Positions 26,107-39,207 of a stretch of DNA of 64,000 nucleotides are shown here, piece by piece. Below the pieces are notes generated by a model. It was not told where the DNA came from, did not search any database, and was given only the letters and a program-made list of their open reading frames with translations. Both the position numbers and the translations under genes were made by a program. Origin of the DNA: Tubiluchus corallicola. Lineage: Eukaryota; Priapulida; Priapulimorpha; Priapulimorphida; Tubiluchidae. How positions within the stretch are numbered: position 1 is the stretch's first letter; each line of letters opens with the position of its first letter. The stretch is taken from the NCBI GenBank assembly GCA_030141605.1, contig JAQGDQ010000049.1, positions 622,001-686,000 on the forward strand, in the 5' to 3' direction.

Positions 26107-28871
26107 GTAAAGCAGCAAATACTAAATAGCACTGAAAAGCGATTGAAAATTTTTGCATCACTCGTGACATATACGTGGTATGAGAATGTAGTGAATCAAC
26201 TGTTACATTTTTGCATGACAGCATAATTTATAATCGTTCCATTGATTTTAGTCTGAGCTGCTTGGATAGAAAATGGTAATAAATGATAACAAATGGTCCT
26301 CGTGCAAGGAGAAATATAAAGAAGCTGTACACGAGGGACAGTTTAAACAGATAGCGAGTAGTGCTAAAATGCAAAATTGTCTGAAAGACTCAGTCAACCG
26401 AGTAATTTTTCACAAAACGTACTGCAATCTTTTACTGTAGCAGAATAACTACTGCCACTATGCGTGTAACTAAGTACTGTAGCTTTTTTCAATCTTTTCG
26501 CCAAATATAGCAAGAAAAAATGCGTTTTCTCTACAATTGTACTTCCGCGCCCGTCGGTTTCTAAAACCGAATCAATTACTAAATGTCAAGTACTCTGATA
26601 ATATGTTAACTGTCGGACCATGATAATGTGTTACTGAAAATTCCGCCATTTATTAGTAAAAAATACTTGTATAATTACATGCTTACACGTCTGACCGACT
26701 TATTTCATTTATTTCCTATGCATCGCTTTTGTATTACTGACGTTCTCTTTTGTATAATTCTCTACTCAGCAGCAACCTCTGTTCAATTTTGATTAACTCG
26801 CCGAATAGTACAATCCACGGCATAATTTACTGTTATTTGATATTCGCCATCGGGAAGAATCGATTGGGTCGGGTATGATCAGTAAGTTATTCGTTTGGTC
26901 ATGCACCTCTGATTTCAATTTCAATTTGCTGAAATCGCGTGCTAATGTTTGCACAAAGCTGTTCGAACAGCTCATATAATTTTGTCGATTTTGTATAAGC
27001 AGCGCGTTTTTGAAAAGTGTCACTACACGAATCAAATGGCGCCTAAGTGCATTTGGTGTAAGAAATACAGATTGCGTGTAAGTTTAAAAAAATGTCGATG
27101 AAAAGAATTGTCGATTGCGAGTGCTTCGCTATTACAAATTACTATTTGTTATGCTTTTGCTTTAACTTAGTATTTAAACGTATTTTGCCAAGCAAATTTC
27201 ATTAAAACAAACTAAAAAATGCGACAAATTAATTTCCAAACGTTTCTGAGCTCTCTAAACAACCCCAAATTCGACAATTATATATTTCTTTTTCAAGCGT
27301 TTTCAATGAACGAGTCGACTGTGATCTGCAATTAATCATTTTGTAATTGAACAGTTCATGCATAGAGGAGCTTGCAGCCATTGAACATCGTTTAATATCA
27401 AATTATTTGATTAAAGTAAGTGTACTAGAACTTTAATAGGGTGTGTTTAAAGATATTTTATGTACGGTTTTGTACCTGGCAGTCAATGTAATGGCTTCGA
27501 AAAAGCCAGACTATCATAATGTAGAGTGGGGGAGTGGGTGAAAATAAATGACATTTTGGTATCCTGACGATGTAAATTAAGATAGTACAGATTTGTCCTT
27601 CTATAATAACGTACACTACACGTACAAAACAGTTAAGAACTGCAGTCAGACATTACACGTACAAAACAGCTTGTTAAAAATGTGTCTGCACGTGAAGAAA
27701 TATATTTTATGCTCACGCTTCGCGTGAATGACGTGGGTTTCATACTCACTCTGGGAGATATTTTTCATAAAACTTGCCTGTTTACTTACTAGAAGGAGGA
27801 TATATTCATACCCAAGTGTGGCTGAGACGCCTCTGCAGATTCAGTGACTCATCTTAGACGGGATGTCCTTGATAATGAGTTAGGCACCGGTTATGCCTCC
27901 TTCAGTAGGCTACTTTGAGTGCTTTCCGACATGCAGGCACTAAAACGAATAAAATCATTAAGCGCTAAGTAATTAGAGAATCAAATTAAATTCCATTATA
28001 CCTATTAGTCTTAGTGTGTATAAGCAGAATTTCAAAATTGAAGATTTTTTTATTCCACATGACACAGTGTTGAATAAACAATAGAACATAATACTATACT
28101 ATATGCTAAAAATGTTAGATAACTTTTTGTGTGACAAATGATCCTGAAGCCTGGCTTGAAGATCATAAGGGGCAATATAAACATTCTGAGCGCTCAACTA
28201 TTTTATGTCAGGTAATAATTTTGGTGTTTTTTCAGTACTGTCATAATTAAATTGAAAGTGTGTGTCTTAAGCTTGCTCAGCCAAGTGGGAAATTCATGTC
28301 TAATTGGCCAGTATAACTTACAAGACTTCAATGGCGAATTGTTGTTCTCCAGAGTCTAGATACAATGTACGAACAAATAATTGAATTAATAAATTAGTTT
28401 AGTACTAAATCGGACAACGAAGTGACGCGTTGATTCTACTAATTTTTGAAAGAGAAAACCCACAAGAGCTGATTGAATTAAGCGCTGAATAGCGCGGTGT
28501 AAAAATTTGTTCGTGGCATAAACAAGCATATCTTTTTCAAAGCAGCGTGAAAAAAAAACTTGCCAATGATCAATAAATCCACCGAGGCAGACTCGGAAAA
28601 TTCGTTGAAAAAGTGAGAGGATTAAATATCAAGTTTGCGAATTTCCACTATTCAGGAATCCAAGTTATTAGTACATCCCATATTCATGCGTGAAGAGTTT
28701 GCATTAGCATGTTTGGAGATCTGCGTGTGTGAAAGCGTTTCGGGATACTTCTAAGAAACAAAACTGGGTTCGTGTTATCATGGTTTCAGTAAGTGAAAAT
28801 AACGTCTCTATTTATTTAGAGACTACATCAATTGTGATTATATTTTCATTACAGATAGTAAGAGAATAAGG
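26107..28871. other. Non-coding, with a possible conserved stretch at 26740-27060
   Basis: No gene recognised. Sequence at 26740-27060 is more complex and CpG-richer than its surroundings and has an 80-codon minus-strand frame (26793-27035) without recognisable motifs. It could be an exon or a regulatory element. TAAT-type homeodomain words occur near 27330. The rest is AT-rich. Confidence 0.3.
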
Positions 28872-28989
28872 GCAAGAGAGATGGTGAGTGGGAGGTAGAG
28901 CCGGAGGGAGAGAGAAAAGGAGAAAGAGACAGAGAGGAAAAGAGAGAGAGGGGGAGGGAGGGAGAGAGAGAGATGGGGAGAGAAAGCGA

Positions 28990-29039
<50 letters not shown>

Positions 29040-29051
29040 TAGAGAGAGAGA

Positions 29052-29118
<67 letters not shown>
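28872..29118. repeat. Purine tract, degenerate GA leading into (AG)n
   Basis: A decayed GGA/GAA-rich flank (28872-28998) leads into long AG runs, with short interruptions near 29038-29060. Arg/Glu and Ser/Leu frames on both strands are repeat translations. Confidence 0.95.
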
Positions 29119-29121
<3 letters not shown>

Positions 29122-29511
29122 ATACTGCTTTCCTGTGCATTCTACAATTCCACAGTACTGACTACTAATTAGGGTTTATTTTTGCCGTCTAGAGGCTGTC
29201 AACTGGTCTGTACAAGTGAATTATCTCTGCACTGACTACGTAAATGCGGTTCCGACACGAACCTGTTGACACGATTAGATTACCAGAGTTCGTACAGCAA
29301 TTTGTAAAAGTATCTTGGCTTCTTTTCTCTTTATAGCACGTCCGTGAACTTTCAGACTGGGTCTGTTCACATCCCATTTAATCGATGCGGCGAAATTAGT
29401 ACATTTTGATTTGTTGTTCAGCTCATACGGATAGAATGAACTTTTTATATATTCATACATGTATGCAGAGCAGAGAGGATAGAAATTTAAAGACAATGAA
29501 TAGTTAAACGC
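29119..29511. other. Non-coding, nothing recognised
   Basis: Two overlapping minus-strand frames of 62-73 codons without motifs. Confidence 0.35.

Positions 29512-29563
<52 letters not shown>
29512..29563. repeat. (TAA)17 microsatellite
   Basis: Fifty-two bases of uninterrupted TAA. Confidence 0.97.
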
Positions 29564-31590
29564 CAATACTTCTCTAAAACAAATCGTAATTTTTAATGTA
29601 GTGCGCACGGTTATAATAAAATGTGTTTAAACGTGCGACAAATTTATTTTTGAAAAGTTATACCTCGTTTATACACAATTCCTTTAATTTCCTCAGAGAT
29701 CACATAATTAAAGCCTGAACTAAGTTAAACGAATCATATTGTCTTAATAAATCTGCTTAAAGCTTTTAAAAATGCAAAACGTCTGTAGTAAAACTACTAA
29801 AGCTTTCTGCGTTCCTTTTTCTAACTACTCTTTCTTGTCCTTGATCTTCTTTCAACTTTTCTGTTCTTCGTCCTATTTTTTGCTTTACCCAGGAATCTTT
29901 ACTTGGAACTGAGAAATGTTTAAAGTTAGCGTGCTTCTATTACAAATCTCCAATAAATCAGCCAGAAATTAGCCACATATGTGCACCCAGACAGACAATA
30001 ATTTGGAATGACAAGGCATATTGACCCAGCGTCCTCGGTGGACAATAGTGTCCTATATTCATGTTTCCATATCAAATAATGCACTACATGCACATGTATA
30101 CATCAGCAAACAAAGTATAGCGAGCTTAACAAATGTGTTTACAGTATCATTAGCAGCGATCTATTTATACTGCGCTGTTTAGAAATCTTTAAAAACATCC
30201 ATTGCGGCGTGTTTTGACTTTCCTCAATATTAATTAGTTTTTGAAACCTTGAATCTTTGTAACTCGGATGATAAATCGTGCTTGTAATGGTATATCTTCG
30301 CTCCCCCGCACTGATATTCCTTGTCCCGAATGCGCTCATTTGCCAACATAAATCAGTTTTGTGAGTTTGGCACACGTCTTCAGAATTTTGTAATAGCCGA
30401 GTCGATGCTTGATCAGTGAAATGTATCAGTCGATTATATGCCCCTGAAATTGATTCATTTCTACGTCATATTACATTATCACAGCCTTTAATCAACTGCA
30501 CTGACTAATGCACGTCTTAAGAAGTTGCAAACCCAATTAGACGTCTTGTTGAAATTGTTGATAAATGTTTCGGGCAAGGGTACTATATTAACTTCTAGTA
30601 ATGTGAATTGGATGGCCTCTGTAATGACATCATTCGCGGTATGATTCGCCGATAATTACTGAGCCGCGAGTCTTTGGGTTGGGTCATTTTTTCCAGCGCG
30701 CAAAGCCCATTATTTTCACACCAAAATAAAATTACCCCAGACCGCTCAAATATTGACGTTCGTGCAATTCGTTTATTTCAGACAAAGTGGCACACCAGAA
30801 AATTTCTTGTCAATAATTTTAAGCATTGCTCCACAAAATCTAATCAAACAAGTAAATTGCCAGGGAAGCGGATAACGAAATTCGTTATTTTATTTGTCTT
30901 AGTCTTTCTCAAGAAACTTTTGAGCAATCGCTTATGAAAACATGATATCATTACACCCAAAACCAAAGTCGCAAACATAAAACATATTAATACATTAATA
31001 GCTCTATACTGAAAAAAATGTCCACAACCATATCAGTTCGCTCTTGATGATTCCGTTGGTAGTGGTTGTGCTTGTTGCTGTTTTTGATGAGACAGGTGGA
31101 GTCGAAGCCTGGCGAGATTCAAATCGCAAACAGTCGTAGGCCTTACTTTAGCTGTGTCATCAGTGAATGATGTCTACTGTGACGGTGTAAATGTTATTTG
31201 GAAAATGTCAGGATTAATCTCTATATAATATCGGTAAAAGAAAAATAAAGCATATTTCACACCTGTCGAGTATTCGTTCAACAATTTTTGGCCTAAGCAA
31301 ATGAGTTCGATATGTGATAACTTCTAAACGTGTATTGACTTCATAATGCTTTTAGTAATTAATCTTTGTAAGTATTTTAAAGAACCAACAACCAAAAAAC
31401 AAGAAATGAAAAGCGATATCTTACTTACTAATCATAGTAATTAACTGCTTACTTAATAATAATAATAATAAGTCTATTGTACAGAACAAGCGATACTGCT
31501 CAATTACATAAGAATGAATTAGAGACCTCTCTAATACTAAACTTGAATAAGCTCGGTTAGCGCCTCTACCATGAACCATCACCATGTCGT
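29564..31590. other. Mostly unique sequence; 30130-30940 is the most gene-like or regulatory-like part
   Basis: The interval 30130-30940 has no repeats and is less AT-rich. It carries frames of 78 codons on the minus strand (30139-30375) and 87 codons on the plus strand (30674-30937), as well as dense TAAT, TGACATCA and GCGCGC words. None of the frames has a recognised domain or a good splice border. I lean to non-coding regulatory DNA. A short (TAA)6 lies at 31454-31471. Confidence 0.3.
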
Positions 31591-31671
31591 AATCCATCCA
31601 ACGAACCGCCTGGCACCCGATTCGTCCTAATCCATCCATCCATCAAACCGCCTGGCATCCGATGCGTCCTA
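31591..31671. repeat. Tandem duplication, 38-42 bp unit
   Basis: AATCCATCCA followed by ACCGCCTGGCACCCGATTCG and TCCT (31591-31628) is repeated at 31629-31671 with two extra ATCC units and two substitutions (GGCATCCGATGCGTCCT). Confidence 0.9.
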
Positions 31672-32889
31672 TGTCAACCAACGTGGGACGATTCCCTACC
31701 ACGCCCACACCAAACTAAACCAACCAACTAGCTGAAACGACCACCATGTCTCCTCATCCACGTGAATGACGAGCAGGTTGCTAGGATCTCTGTGCCTGTG
31801 TGACTAGCAGGTCACTCAGCTTTCTCTAGGCAATCAGTTGAACATGTCAAAGTGCAGCAAATATTTACAGCTTTGCAAGAGTCTTTGTACATCACTCGGT
31901 AAACTATGTCAGAACCAGGTCAACAACAACAAATCCGCCAAATTGTTAGAAAGTTGCCGTAATCACCACATAATTCTAAGACGTATATACTTGAAAGTAT
32001 GTAAAAGTAAACAAATACAGTGATTGGTAAGATGACGGGAGACGTCCGTCCGTCTTGCCAAACCAAATCCAGAATGACTAGTCAAATTTCCTGGAGTGCT
32101 TTCCGCGATTGCAGCTAAGCAATTCTGAATTTTTGTAAATCAACCAGTCAGAAGGTAGAATTAAGCATAATGTCTTGGGTCACATTTAGTAAAAACTAAA
32201 CTCTACAGTACAGGTAATTTAACAGGTATTTTACATACAACAATAGGGTAGGGCCAGACAAATATGACACCATATTAGCTAAAACACAAACGGGCGCTTT
32301 TGTTACATTTTACACGTTAAATTGCTTGCGAGCTGTACAATTAAGCTCAATATAATTAATTAAGATCAACACCTAATTACCAGCTAACAGAGGCAAAAAT
32401 GTGATTGTGTATTGTTATATCAAAGCAACATTGCAATAAAGAGTAACTGTAATGTAATAAAGTTTTGCAATCTACGAGTAAGATCTGTACATCACATGTA
32501 CTTAAGCTTCATATTCGTTTTCCGGTCGTTATGCCCTGGTGAGCATTAAGTTCATGCATACATCTCAACTTGAGTTAGCATGAAACCAACTTGAATGTCT
32601 GAGCGGCTAGATTCAAACGTGCTCGGCAGTCGCGAAGAATTATGTAAATATCGTAATGTGCTTAATGTAACTTGGTAAGTCTCGGATGGGTACTACAGAT
32701 TTTCCAAACCACATTTAAGTGAGCTAAAGAACGCCTTTTCAGGCGCTCACTTCAGGAACAAACAGAATCAAGAACTATCAGAGCGAATCAAGAAATGTAT
32801 CCCAGCATTCTTCAGTTCTGGATAGCACTTAATATTACGAATTTGAAGTTTCGTGTCTGCTATGTAAGCACTTGTTGCGTTTTATTTAA
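31672..32889. other. Non-coding, nothing recognised
   Basis: CCAA-rich decayed tetranucleotide sequence at about 31675-31740, then unremarkable AT-rich DNA. Confidence 0.35.
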
Positions 32890-33343
32890 CGTCAAACTAA
32901 CACTATAATACAAACTTTTACAACCTAAAATCCTACTCTTATTACGAATGTTCAATTAATTTTATTATAAACTTACTGTAAAACTTGTTTGTTTTGATTT
33001 TTATTACTTTGTTCTTAGCGGTATTAAATTTGAAGAATTACCATTTTTCGTTGCGCGAGAACGAATGACGTTATGAGTACATCACGAGGTCACCAAAGGT
33101 CGGTAAACAAACATCGGTAGCCAAACGCGCTTTCTGTACCTCGTACGTCATTCTCGCTCACTCGCGCCAAAGACGAGAAACATGGCGATCTTTACAGCAA
33201 TGCACGCGTTCGAAATTCGCCAGAAAAAAGTAAGTTATGTAATTTATAAGCTTCCTTTGTTTAATAACTATGATTTCTTTATGTAATCATAATAATGCAT
33301 TAAAAAAACTTCAATGTCTGTTGGGGTTACGTAGACCTTTTTA
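32890..33343 (-). repeat. Interspersed repeat family A, copy 2 (inverted)
   Basis: Read on the minus strand this carries the ordered blocks of family A: AAAGGTCTACGTAACCCC, CAGACATTGAAG, CGAACGCGTGCATTGC, AAGATCGCCATG, TTTGTTTACCGACCTTTGGT and TTGTAAAAG. It shares with copy 1 the stretch CAGACATTGAAGTTTTTTT and with copy 3 the words TACGAGGTACAGAAAGCG and AACGAAAAATGG, so it sits between the two and helps define a consensus. No terminal inverted repeats are visible. Confidence 0.8.
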
Positions 33344-34143
33344 ACGTACTGCAAACGATTTTTACGAAAATGACGAAAAAACAGCATCAGAAAGCCTCTG
33401 CAAATTAGCTTTTCAGAAAAACTTCAATTTTCCCAGCAGCCGTTGTGCTGAGTGCTGTTAGTTAGAGTAAACCCATTAACTGGAGGAAATTATCGAAGAA
33501 GTTTCAATGGTTAAGGAAGCAATAGGTGAAAAAGCACTGAATGTAGCCTTGTAATCAGTGCGGTTTTTTACGATTTCATAAGAAAATATTTTTTACAGTA
33601 TCCTGACGAATTCTGCCGAGCAAGCAAAATTAAAGCCATGTTGCTAGTTGCTTTCGTTGTTAGTAGCATAACGTGCTGTTTTTGGGGTTTTGCAAGCAGC
33701 GGTAGTTTTGAATACAACGTGCTACTTGTACATATGCAGCAAGACAAATTAGAGCTTGACATTCCTGCTAGAATCTAATAGAAGCCTTCGTGAGTTAAAA
33801 AGTAACCCAAAAGAAATCGTCAGAGTTCTCGTGACTCTGACAACATCACGGGAAAATGTGTCGTGACTACAGAGTGGTTATGTGGTATGTATGAGTTGCA
33901 AATTCTCTAGCCAAAGAGTTATTGTTTTCTGAGAGAATGACATGTTTTCATTTTACATTTGTGCAGCTTCTGTGTGATCTATAATGCGGTTTCATGGACA
34001 ACTAGGCTGGAACGTAGTTGGAGCATTCCTATTAAACAACTTCGTTAACTTTCGTCTTTTGGAAATGCAAAAACAATTGTTCACACTGCAGGCCTTAAAG
34101 GGAGATTTGCATACAGTTACGCCAGCTTCTTTGGGTGATTTAC
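33344..34143. other. Non-coding, nothing firm
   Basis: A 64-codon minus-strand frame at 33568-33762 is GC-richer than its surroundings but has no recognisable motif. Confidence 0.3.
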
Positions 34144-34276
34144 GTTGGTAAACAACTTCGGTGAAGTCCTGCAATCCATTTCTAACTACGCCATAATTAA
34201 AGGAAGCCAGCCAAAGCAGTTGTCCCACAATCTCTCTAAACTCTCTAGACCCCATGCTGCATACTGCATCATACAA
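34144..34276 (-). CDS. Possible internal exon, unrecognised
   Basis: On the minus strand an acceptor-like TTATTACCTGCAG precedes 34276 and a donor-like CCAAC|GTAAAT follows 34144, giving 133 bp open in one frame (44 codons plus one base). The peptide begins LYDAVCSMGSREFREIVGQL and continues WLASFNYGVVRNGLQDF; no family comes to mind. The frame stays open to 33992, so the donor is not forced. GC content is clearly above the background. It would be one exon of a spliced gene on the minus strand, with no partner exon identified. Confidence 0.25.
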
Positions 34277-37200
34277 CTGCAGGTAATAATTACCTCACTG
34301 TAATGGGCGGCTCTCATTATCCGCTTTTCCTGACATTAGCTAAATATACAAATTCGGACGCAGTACACAGCGGATATTACCTTGAAATATACGGCTGCCG
34401 TTTCCTTTATAAAGATTATGTTTGTGGTTGACATGGCGAAAATGTTTTATGCAATGACTGTAAGTCAAACATAGCTTTTTTGACTGACTGTCTAAAGAGC
34501 TGAATCTCTGTTTGAATTTTTCTGCTAAATAAAATTGCTAAATGTGTAAGCTTTTACAGTTCTGTATAGCAATGGATTTATTTGATATTTCACCTCGTGC
34601 ATCTTGATCTAAAGTTATCTGCGAAATTCACTTTTAAAGAATCGTTTTAACTGGTGTTAGCCAGAATTAGCAAACCCTTTGATTTATATTAAAAAAACAA
34701 TTATTAGACTAATTGCAAATTTGTCATACAAATATGTTTGCACTATTAAGTGATGTTTTTGTAGAATGCGGATACGGATGCGTTTTAGGGAATGTGGAAT
34801 AGATAAAATCGGTGTATATTGTTTTCAATGCACCCGTTTATACATCCTGCGTATGCGTTATTATTTTTATGCAGCTATTCCTATTAATTTTTTCAGTAGT
34901 GTGTTCCGCAGTGGAAAACGCTTCCGCATCCGCATGTTACATAAACGCTAGTTAAAAGATCTTTTTGGGTGAATTAATGGTCTGTTAGTTGAATAATTAT
35001 TTAACTAAAATGCACTTTCATCTTCACTTTTTTTATTTACATTCATTGTCTTCAGCTACCTGTATATATTTACTCACCCTCTTCAGTTTTGTTATCTTCA
35101 TCTTCATATGTGCCTCATTTTTTGTGACCTAATTAATTTTAGCTAATATAAGGGGCGAAGTTAATGACTTATTTCAAAACTGTCCTGGAAATAACTGCCA
35201 TGTTTGTCATCAAAATGAGTTCCTAGAAAAGAACAAACGAGTAGGAAGATTTACATCATGGCGTTTTACAAGTTTTTGTCACTGAGTTCAAATCTCGAAT
35301 TCCACTGGGTTTAATTATTTTTCAATTTTATCAATCAGCTCTGACAAAAATTCATTACGAACCATTTAAGGAAATTTAGAAAATGAGAAACGGTATCTGG
35401 GGAGAGTGAATAGGTAATTAAATTCGAGCAAGACCTTGATTTTAAAGAGGAGGAGTTGCATACTACGCGTACTTGATGCACCAAGTTGTCTGCGCATCCT
35501 AATTCGCGCATTTAACTGAGAAAGTTCAAACCTTGGCAAAAGGCCAAAAATGAAAGCGTTTCTGTATAAAAGTAACTGGTGATAAATCATATAAGCTAGG
35601 ACACCACCTCATATTTTTATATTATAATAATCTTAATTTTATATTCAAACTCGATTTTTTGCATGCAACACAAGCTTGCAGCTATGAACCTTATATCGGC
35701 CATTGGAAACAATAATAGAACTGGCAATTGTCAAGGCATATCCCAATTATCCCAATTATTATCCCGATTTTACTCTCATTGTCACGATTGGCAATGGCAG
35801 GTCAACTTCCAAGCTTCATTTAGTTCCAACATCACTGGTCAACATAAGATCCAGCAAATTTTGCAGAGAATAATAACCAGCCTGGCCATGATATGACTAT
35901 TTCGTGTCTTATGGCACGCTCGATTGCAATTAAGCCAATCATAATCACTGCGGTAGTCCTAGTCCTATATTGAACTATACGGGAGTCAGAAATGACAGAT
36001 AGCTTAGTTGCACCGTGAATAATTAAACACAAATATGGAGGCCGTGGTTGCTATTCTTAAATCCTGGTCATCACGACACCTTGGTTACAACCGCTAACTG
36101 TTTTGAGCCAAATAAATTAAGTGTTAATTAAAGTCTGATTAGACTAATACTCTAAATGACATTGGCAGACATAGCTGTTTGACCAGAGGCAGCCCAGCCA
36201 GCCGTCTTGCTATGATCGTTACAAAAAGATTGGTAGGATAGGTGCTTGAATTAGCTATCAATCTACTGACAAAGTAACGGATTATGGATGAGTGAATAAG
36301 TCCAAAAGACTACCAAACAGAGAACTATGCACCGTATTTTACAAACTGAAAGCTATTTACAAAACAACTAATCAAACAAGACTGCCTGACCCACCTGTCA
36401 ACTGACAGATTGACCAACCAACAGACTCCCTACTTGGCTGGTTGACTAGGTAACTAAGTGAGTAACCGGCCAACTACCATCGAAACACCAGTGATCAAAA
36501 GTAACAATAAGTGGACGAAATAATGAACTATCTAACAAATAAATAAACAATAAAGAAAAATAGGCTGAATGAATGACTGAATGAATGAATGAATGCATGC
36601 AGTGCTACTTGTTATGTTACGAGGTCAGAATAATGGACCTAGTTTTTTCGCCATCACTGGAGAAAACATCACGCAACAATGGTGAGTGGGCGTGTGACGT
36701 AATTATCAAAATTTATCAATAAATTTGGCTCGGAGCAGTTTAAGACATTTGGCTCTCATTATTTTCACATTGGTTAATGTACGACGAGAAGATGTTCTAC
36801 GACAAATCAATTAGTTACGCCTGTTAGGGAAACAAGTTTAACTTAGGATTTCCAGGGGATTCCAATAATGTAAAAGACTGGAAAACAGTGATGAACATAT
36901 GTGCGCTTAACGAAAATTTTAAACTAATTAACTTTGAAAACTCGGTCTGCCCTATTACTGTCGGCAACTGAGTCCTAAAAATGCGGAATCGTGATGCACA
37001 CTGAAGCAGCAACATTCAAAATAAAACATTGCATCAGAGCGTCCGTCCAAGCTCTCCCTTTCTGTTCCCATTCTTCCTTTTTTGGCAGCTGAATGCAATT
37101 TGCAAATGAAAACCACCCCAAATTTGAAATTTATCGGTTCCGTTTCTACATTCATTAGACATAATAGCCAGTTGCCAGTAGGAATATCTGCCGGCGAATT

Positions 37201-37572
37201 AGATAGACTAATGAATCACAAGTTTGTTTGTTCACTTGTACACCTGTCTATCGATTTGTACACTCTTTCATTTGTTCAGCCAATTAGTCAGTCAGTCAGT
37301 CAATCGCTCTAATCGGTTGGTTTATAGGTTCATTTTTATTTGCCTGACAGCTCTTGTGTTCCGTCCTCAAATTTGTTCGCACATCTGACTACTTGTTATA
37401 ACCAACCATTTTCTCTGTATTCAAACAAAATGAATGAAAATTTTCATTTATTTGTTAGAGAAGTGAAAACGCTTACTAGAAAGTTTCTATGCAGCTGTAA
37501 CTCCTTTTCTAAACAATAATTCCCAAAATTTTGTTATAGAAATCGCCATCCATATTTTAGAAATATCGTATT
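34277..37572. other. Mostly unique non-coding DNA
   Basis: No supported exon. Decayed CCAA/GGTT quadruplets occur at about 36390-36480 and (GAAT)n at 36563-36596. At 37085-37220 the sequence is less AT-rich and holds an octamer-like ATTTGCAAAT, compatible with a regulatory element. Frames of 60-78 codons elsewhere show no motifs. Confidence 0.35.
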
Positions 37573-37646
37573 TGTCTGTGTGTGTGTGTGTGTGTGCGTG
37601 CGCGTGCGCGTGCGCGTGTGCGTGTGCGTGTGCGTGTGTGTGTGTT
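37573..37646. repeat. Compound (TG)n with GTGCGC core
   Basis: TG repeats flank a central block of alternating GC/GT (GTGCGCGTGCGCGTGCGCG at about 37596-37616). The whole is alternating purine and pyrimidine for about 70 bp, the classical requirement for left-handed Z-DNA under negative supercoiling. Confidence 0.95.
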
Positions 37647-37977
37647 GTCTAATCACCGATTCCCCAATCATTCAGTCCGTCGAAGAGCCTTTATTGATGG
37701 TCTGAGTTCATTAATACACTGTAATAATTCTAATAACAACTCACATTACATGGTCACGTAACTAATCCATTTACTACAGTCATTAATTTGCCTGTGCAGG
37801 TATGAGCAGTGTTCATAATGAGTTCTGCCAATCCACACGAAGCCAATTTTGCATTGCAGCACGTTGCGTAGCGCGGCTTCCGAACGTGTTAACATGGTTA
37901 GTTATGCAGCTCGGAGGCCACTTAATGCCACCTCTTATTCAGCAAGCTCTACTAGTAATTGTTCCCTTTTTGTGCAG

Positions 37978-38014
37978 GTCGCCCTCAACAGTCAAAATGG
38001 CCGCCTTATTTAAG
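37978..38014 (+). CDS. Possible initial coding exon (MAALFK...)
   Basis: GTCAAAATGG at 37991-38000 is a strong Kozak context, with A at -3 and G at +4. ATG at 37997 opens M-A-A-L-F-K and reaches a strong donor AAG|GTAAGG at 38014/38015 in phase 0. Upstream, a pyrimidine stretch ends TTTTTGTGCAG at 37977, so the segment could be a second exon carrying the start codon. The word AAAATGGCCGCC also resembles a YY1 site, which often overlaps start codons. With only six codons the protein cannot be named, and no downstream exon was found. Confidence 0.3.
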
Positions 38015-38251
38015 GTAAGGGTTGCAGGTAGAAAGTGATCATAGTTAGTTAACCAAAAAAACAACAAAATTAACCAGAACAATATGCATAATTTACTTGA
38101 ATTACTCTCATTGAGAGAATAAAAATTACTCACAAAAGGAGGCAAAAATTAATTTCATTGACACAAATGGTACCATCTAGCTTACAATCTCAAAAATACG
38201 AAAAACAGAAGCCATGTAACTAATCTACTAATGACAGGAGGTATCTTTTCA
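38015..38251. other. Short AT-rich segment, nothing seen
   Basis: If the preceding exon is real, this would be the start of its intron. Confidence 0.25.
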
Positions 38252-38464
38252 TGTTTTATTTTATTTTATTTATTTATTTATTTAATTTTAAATAAGCAAA
38301 CGTGTAGTTAACAAGAGGCATTCTTCTTTCCATTATTATGTTAGTAGTGCACTGTACCTGCCTGCTTGCCTGCCTTCTGGCCAGCATATCTGGCTACCTA
38401 CTACCTACCTACCTACCTGCATACCTACCTATCTACCTAGCCACCCACCCACCTATTTATCTAC
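38252..38464. repeat. (TTTTA/TTTA)n then degenerate CTAC/CTGC quadruplets
   Basis: TTTTA and TTTA units at 38252-38290; then at 38356-38464 TGCC, CTAC, CTAT and CACC quadruplets, purest as ACCTACCTACCT near 38402-38418. Confidence 0.85.
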
Positions 38465-39028
38465 TATCGGATGTTAACGAACGGAAGACAAAAGCTCCAT
38501 ACTACATTTTTCGTGCTAAGCTAAGCAATTAGAAGTTAGTACAATCATTACCTGTTAGACAACCTCTTAACCCTCTTAGACTGCAATGGCAGTTTCACCA
38601 ACTTATTGCACAGGAAGACTTGAGTTAGCATGCTAATTTATTCAACTTAACAGTGCTTACATCCCGATAGACTCTTTTTTACCTGCGTTTATCCTCACGC
38701 GCGACTTTGCTAAATTACCTACACAACGTACTAACCAAGCTTTTAAAACGAAAAAAGCTTTTAAGATAATGGAAGGCTCAGTAGCGTAATAGGCGGGATA
38801 AATCTTTTTGCCATCAGCAGCTCATAGTAGAGGATAGTACAGTAGTAATAGAAATGGAACTAATCCTTACGAACATCAAACAACATCACGAGTGTCTTGC
38901 TGTCTGTCTGTTAATCGCCAGTCAGTCAGTTAGTAAGTCAGTAAGACATGCTGCCTGTTTGTCTGCAAGCTAGCCAGTCAATCAGTCAGTTAGTTAATCA
39001 ATCAACCAAATAGTCAGTTGGTTCTTTG
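38465..39028. other. Non-coding, with decayed TCAG quadruplets before the ATCA array
   Basis: CAGT and TCAG quadruplets at about 38900-39020 form the decayed left shoulder of the following array. Confidence 0.4.
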
Positions 39029-39200
<172 letters not shown>

Positions 39201-39207
39201 GCAATAC

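Noticed and set aside
31100-31150. B-box-like GATTCAAATCGC, and GAGTTCAAATC near 35284 and AGTTCGAATCT near 55111
   Set aside because: Isolated 10-11-bp resemblances without A boxes or matching SINE bodies; expected by chance in 64 kb.
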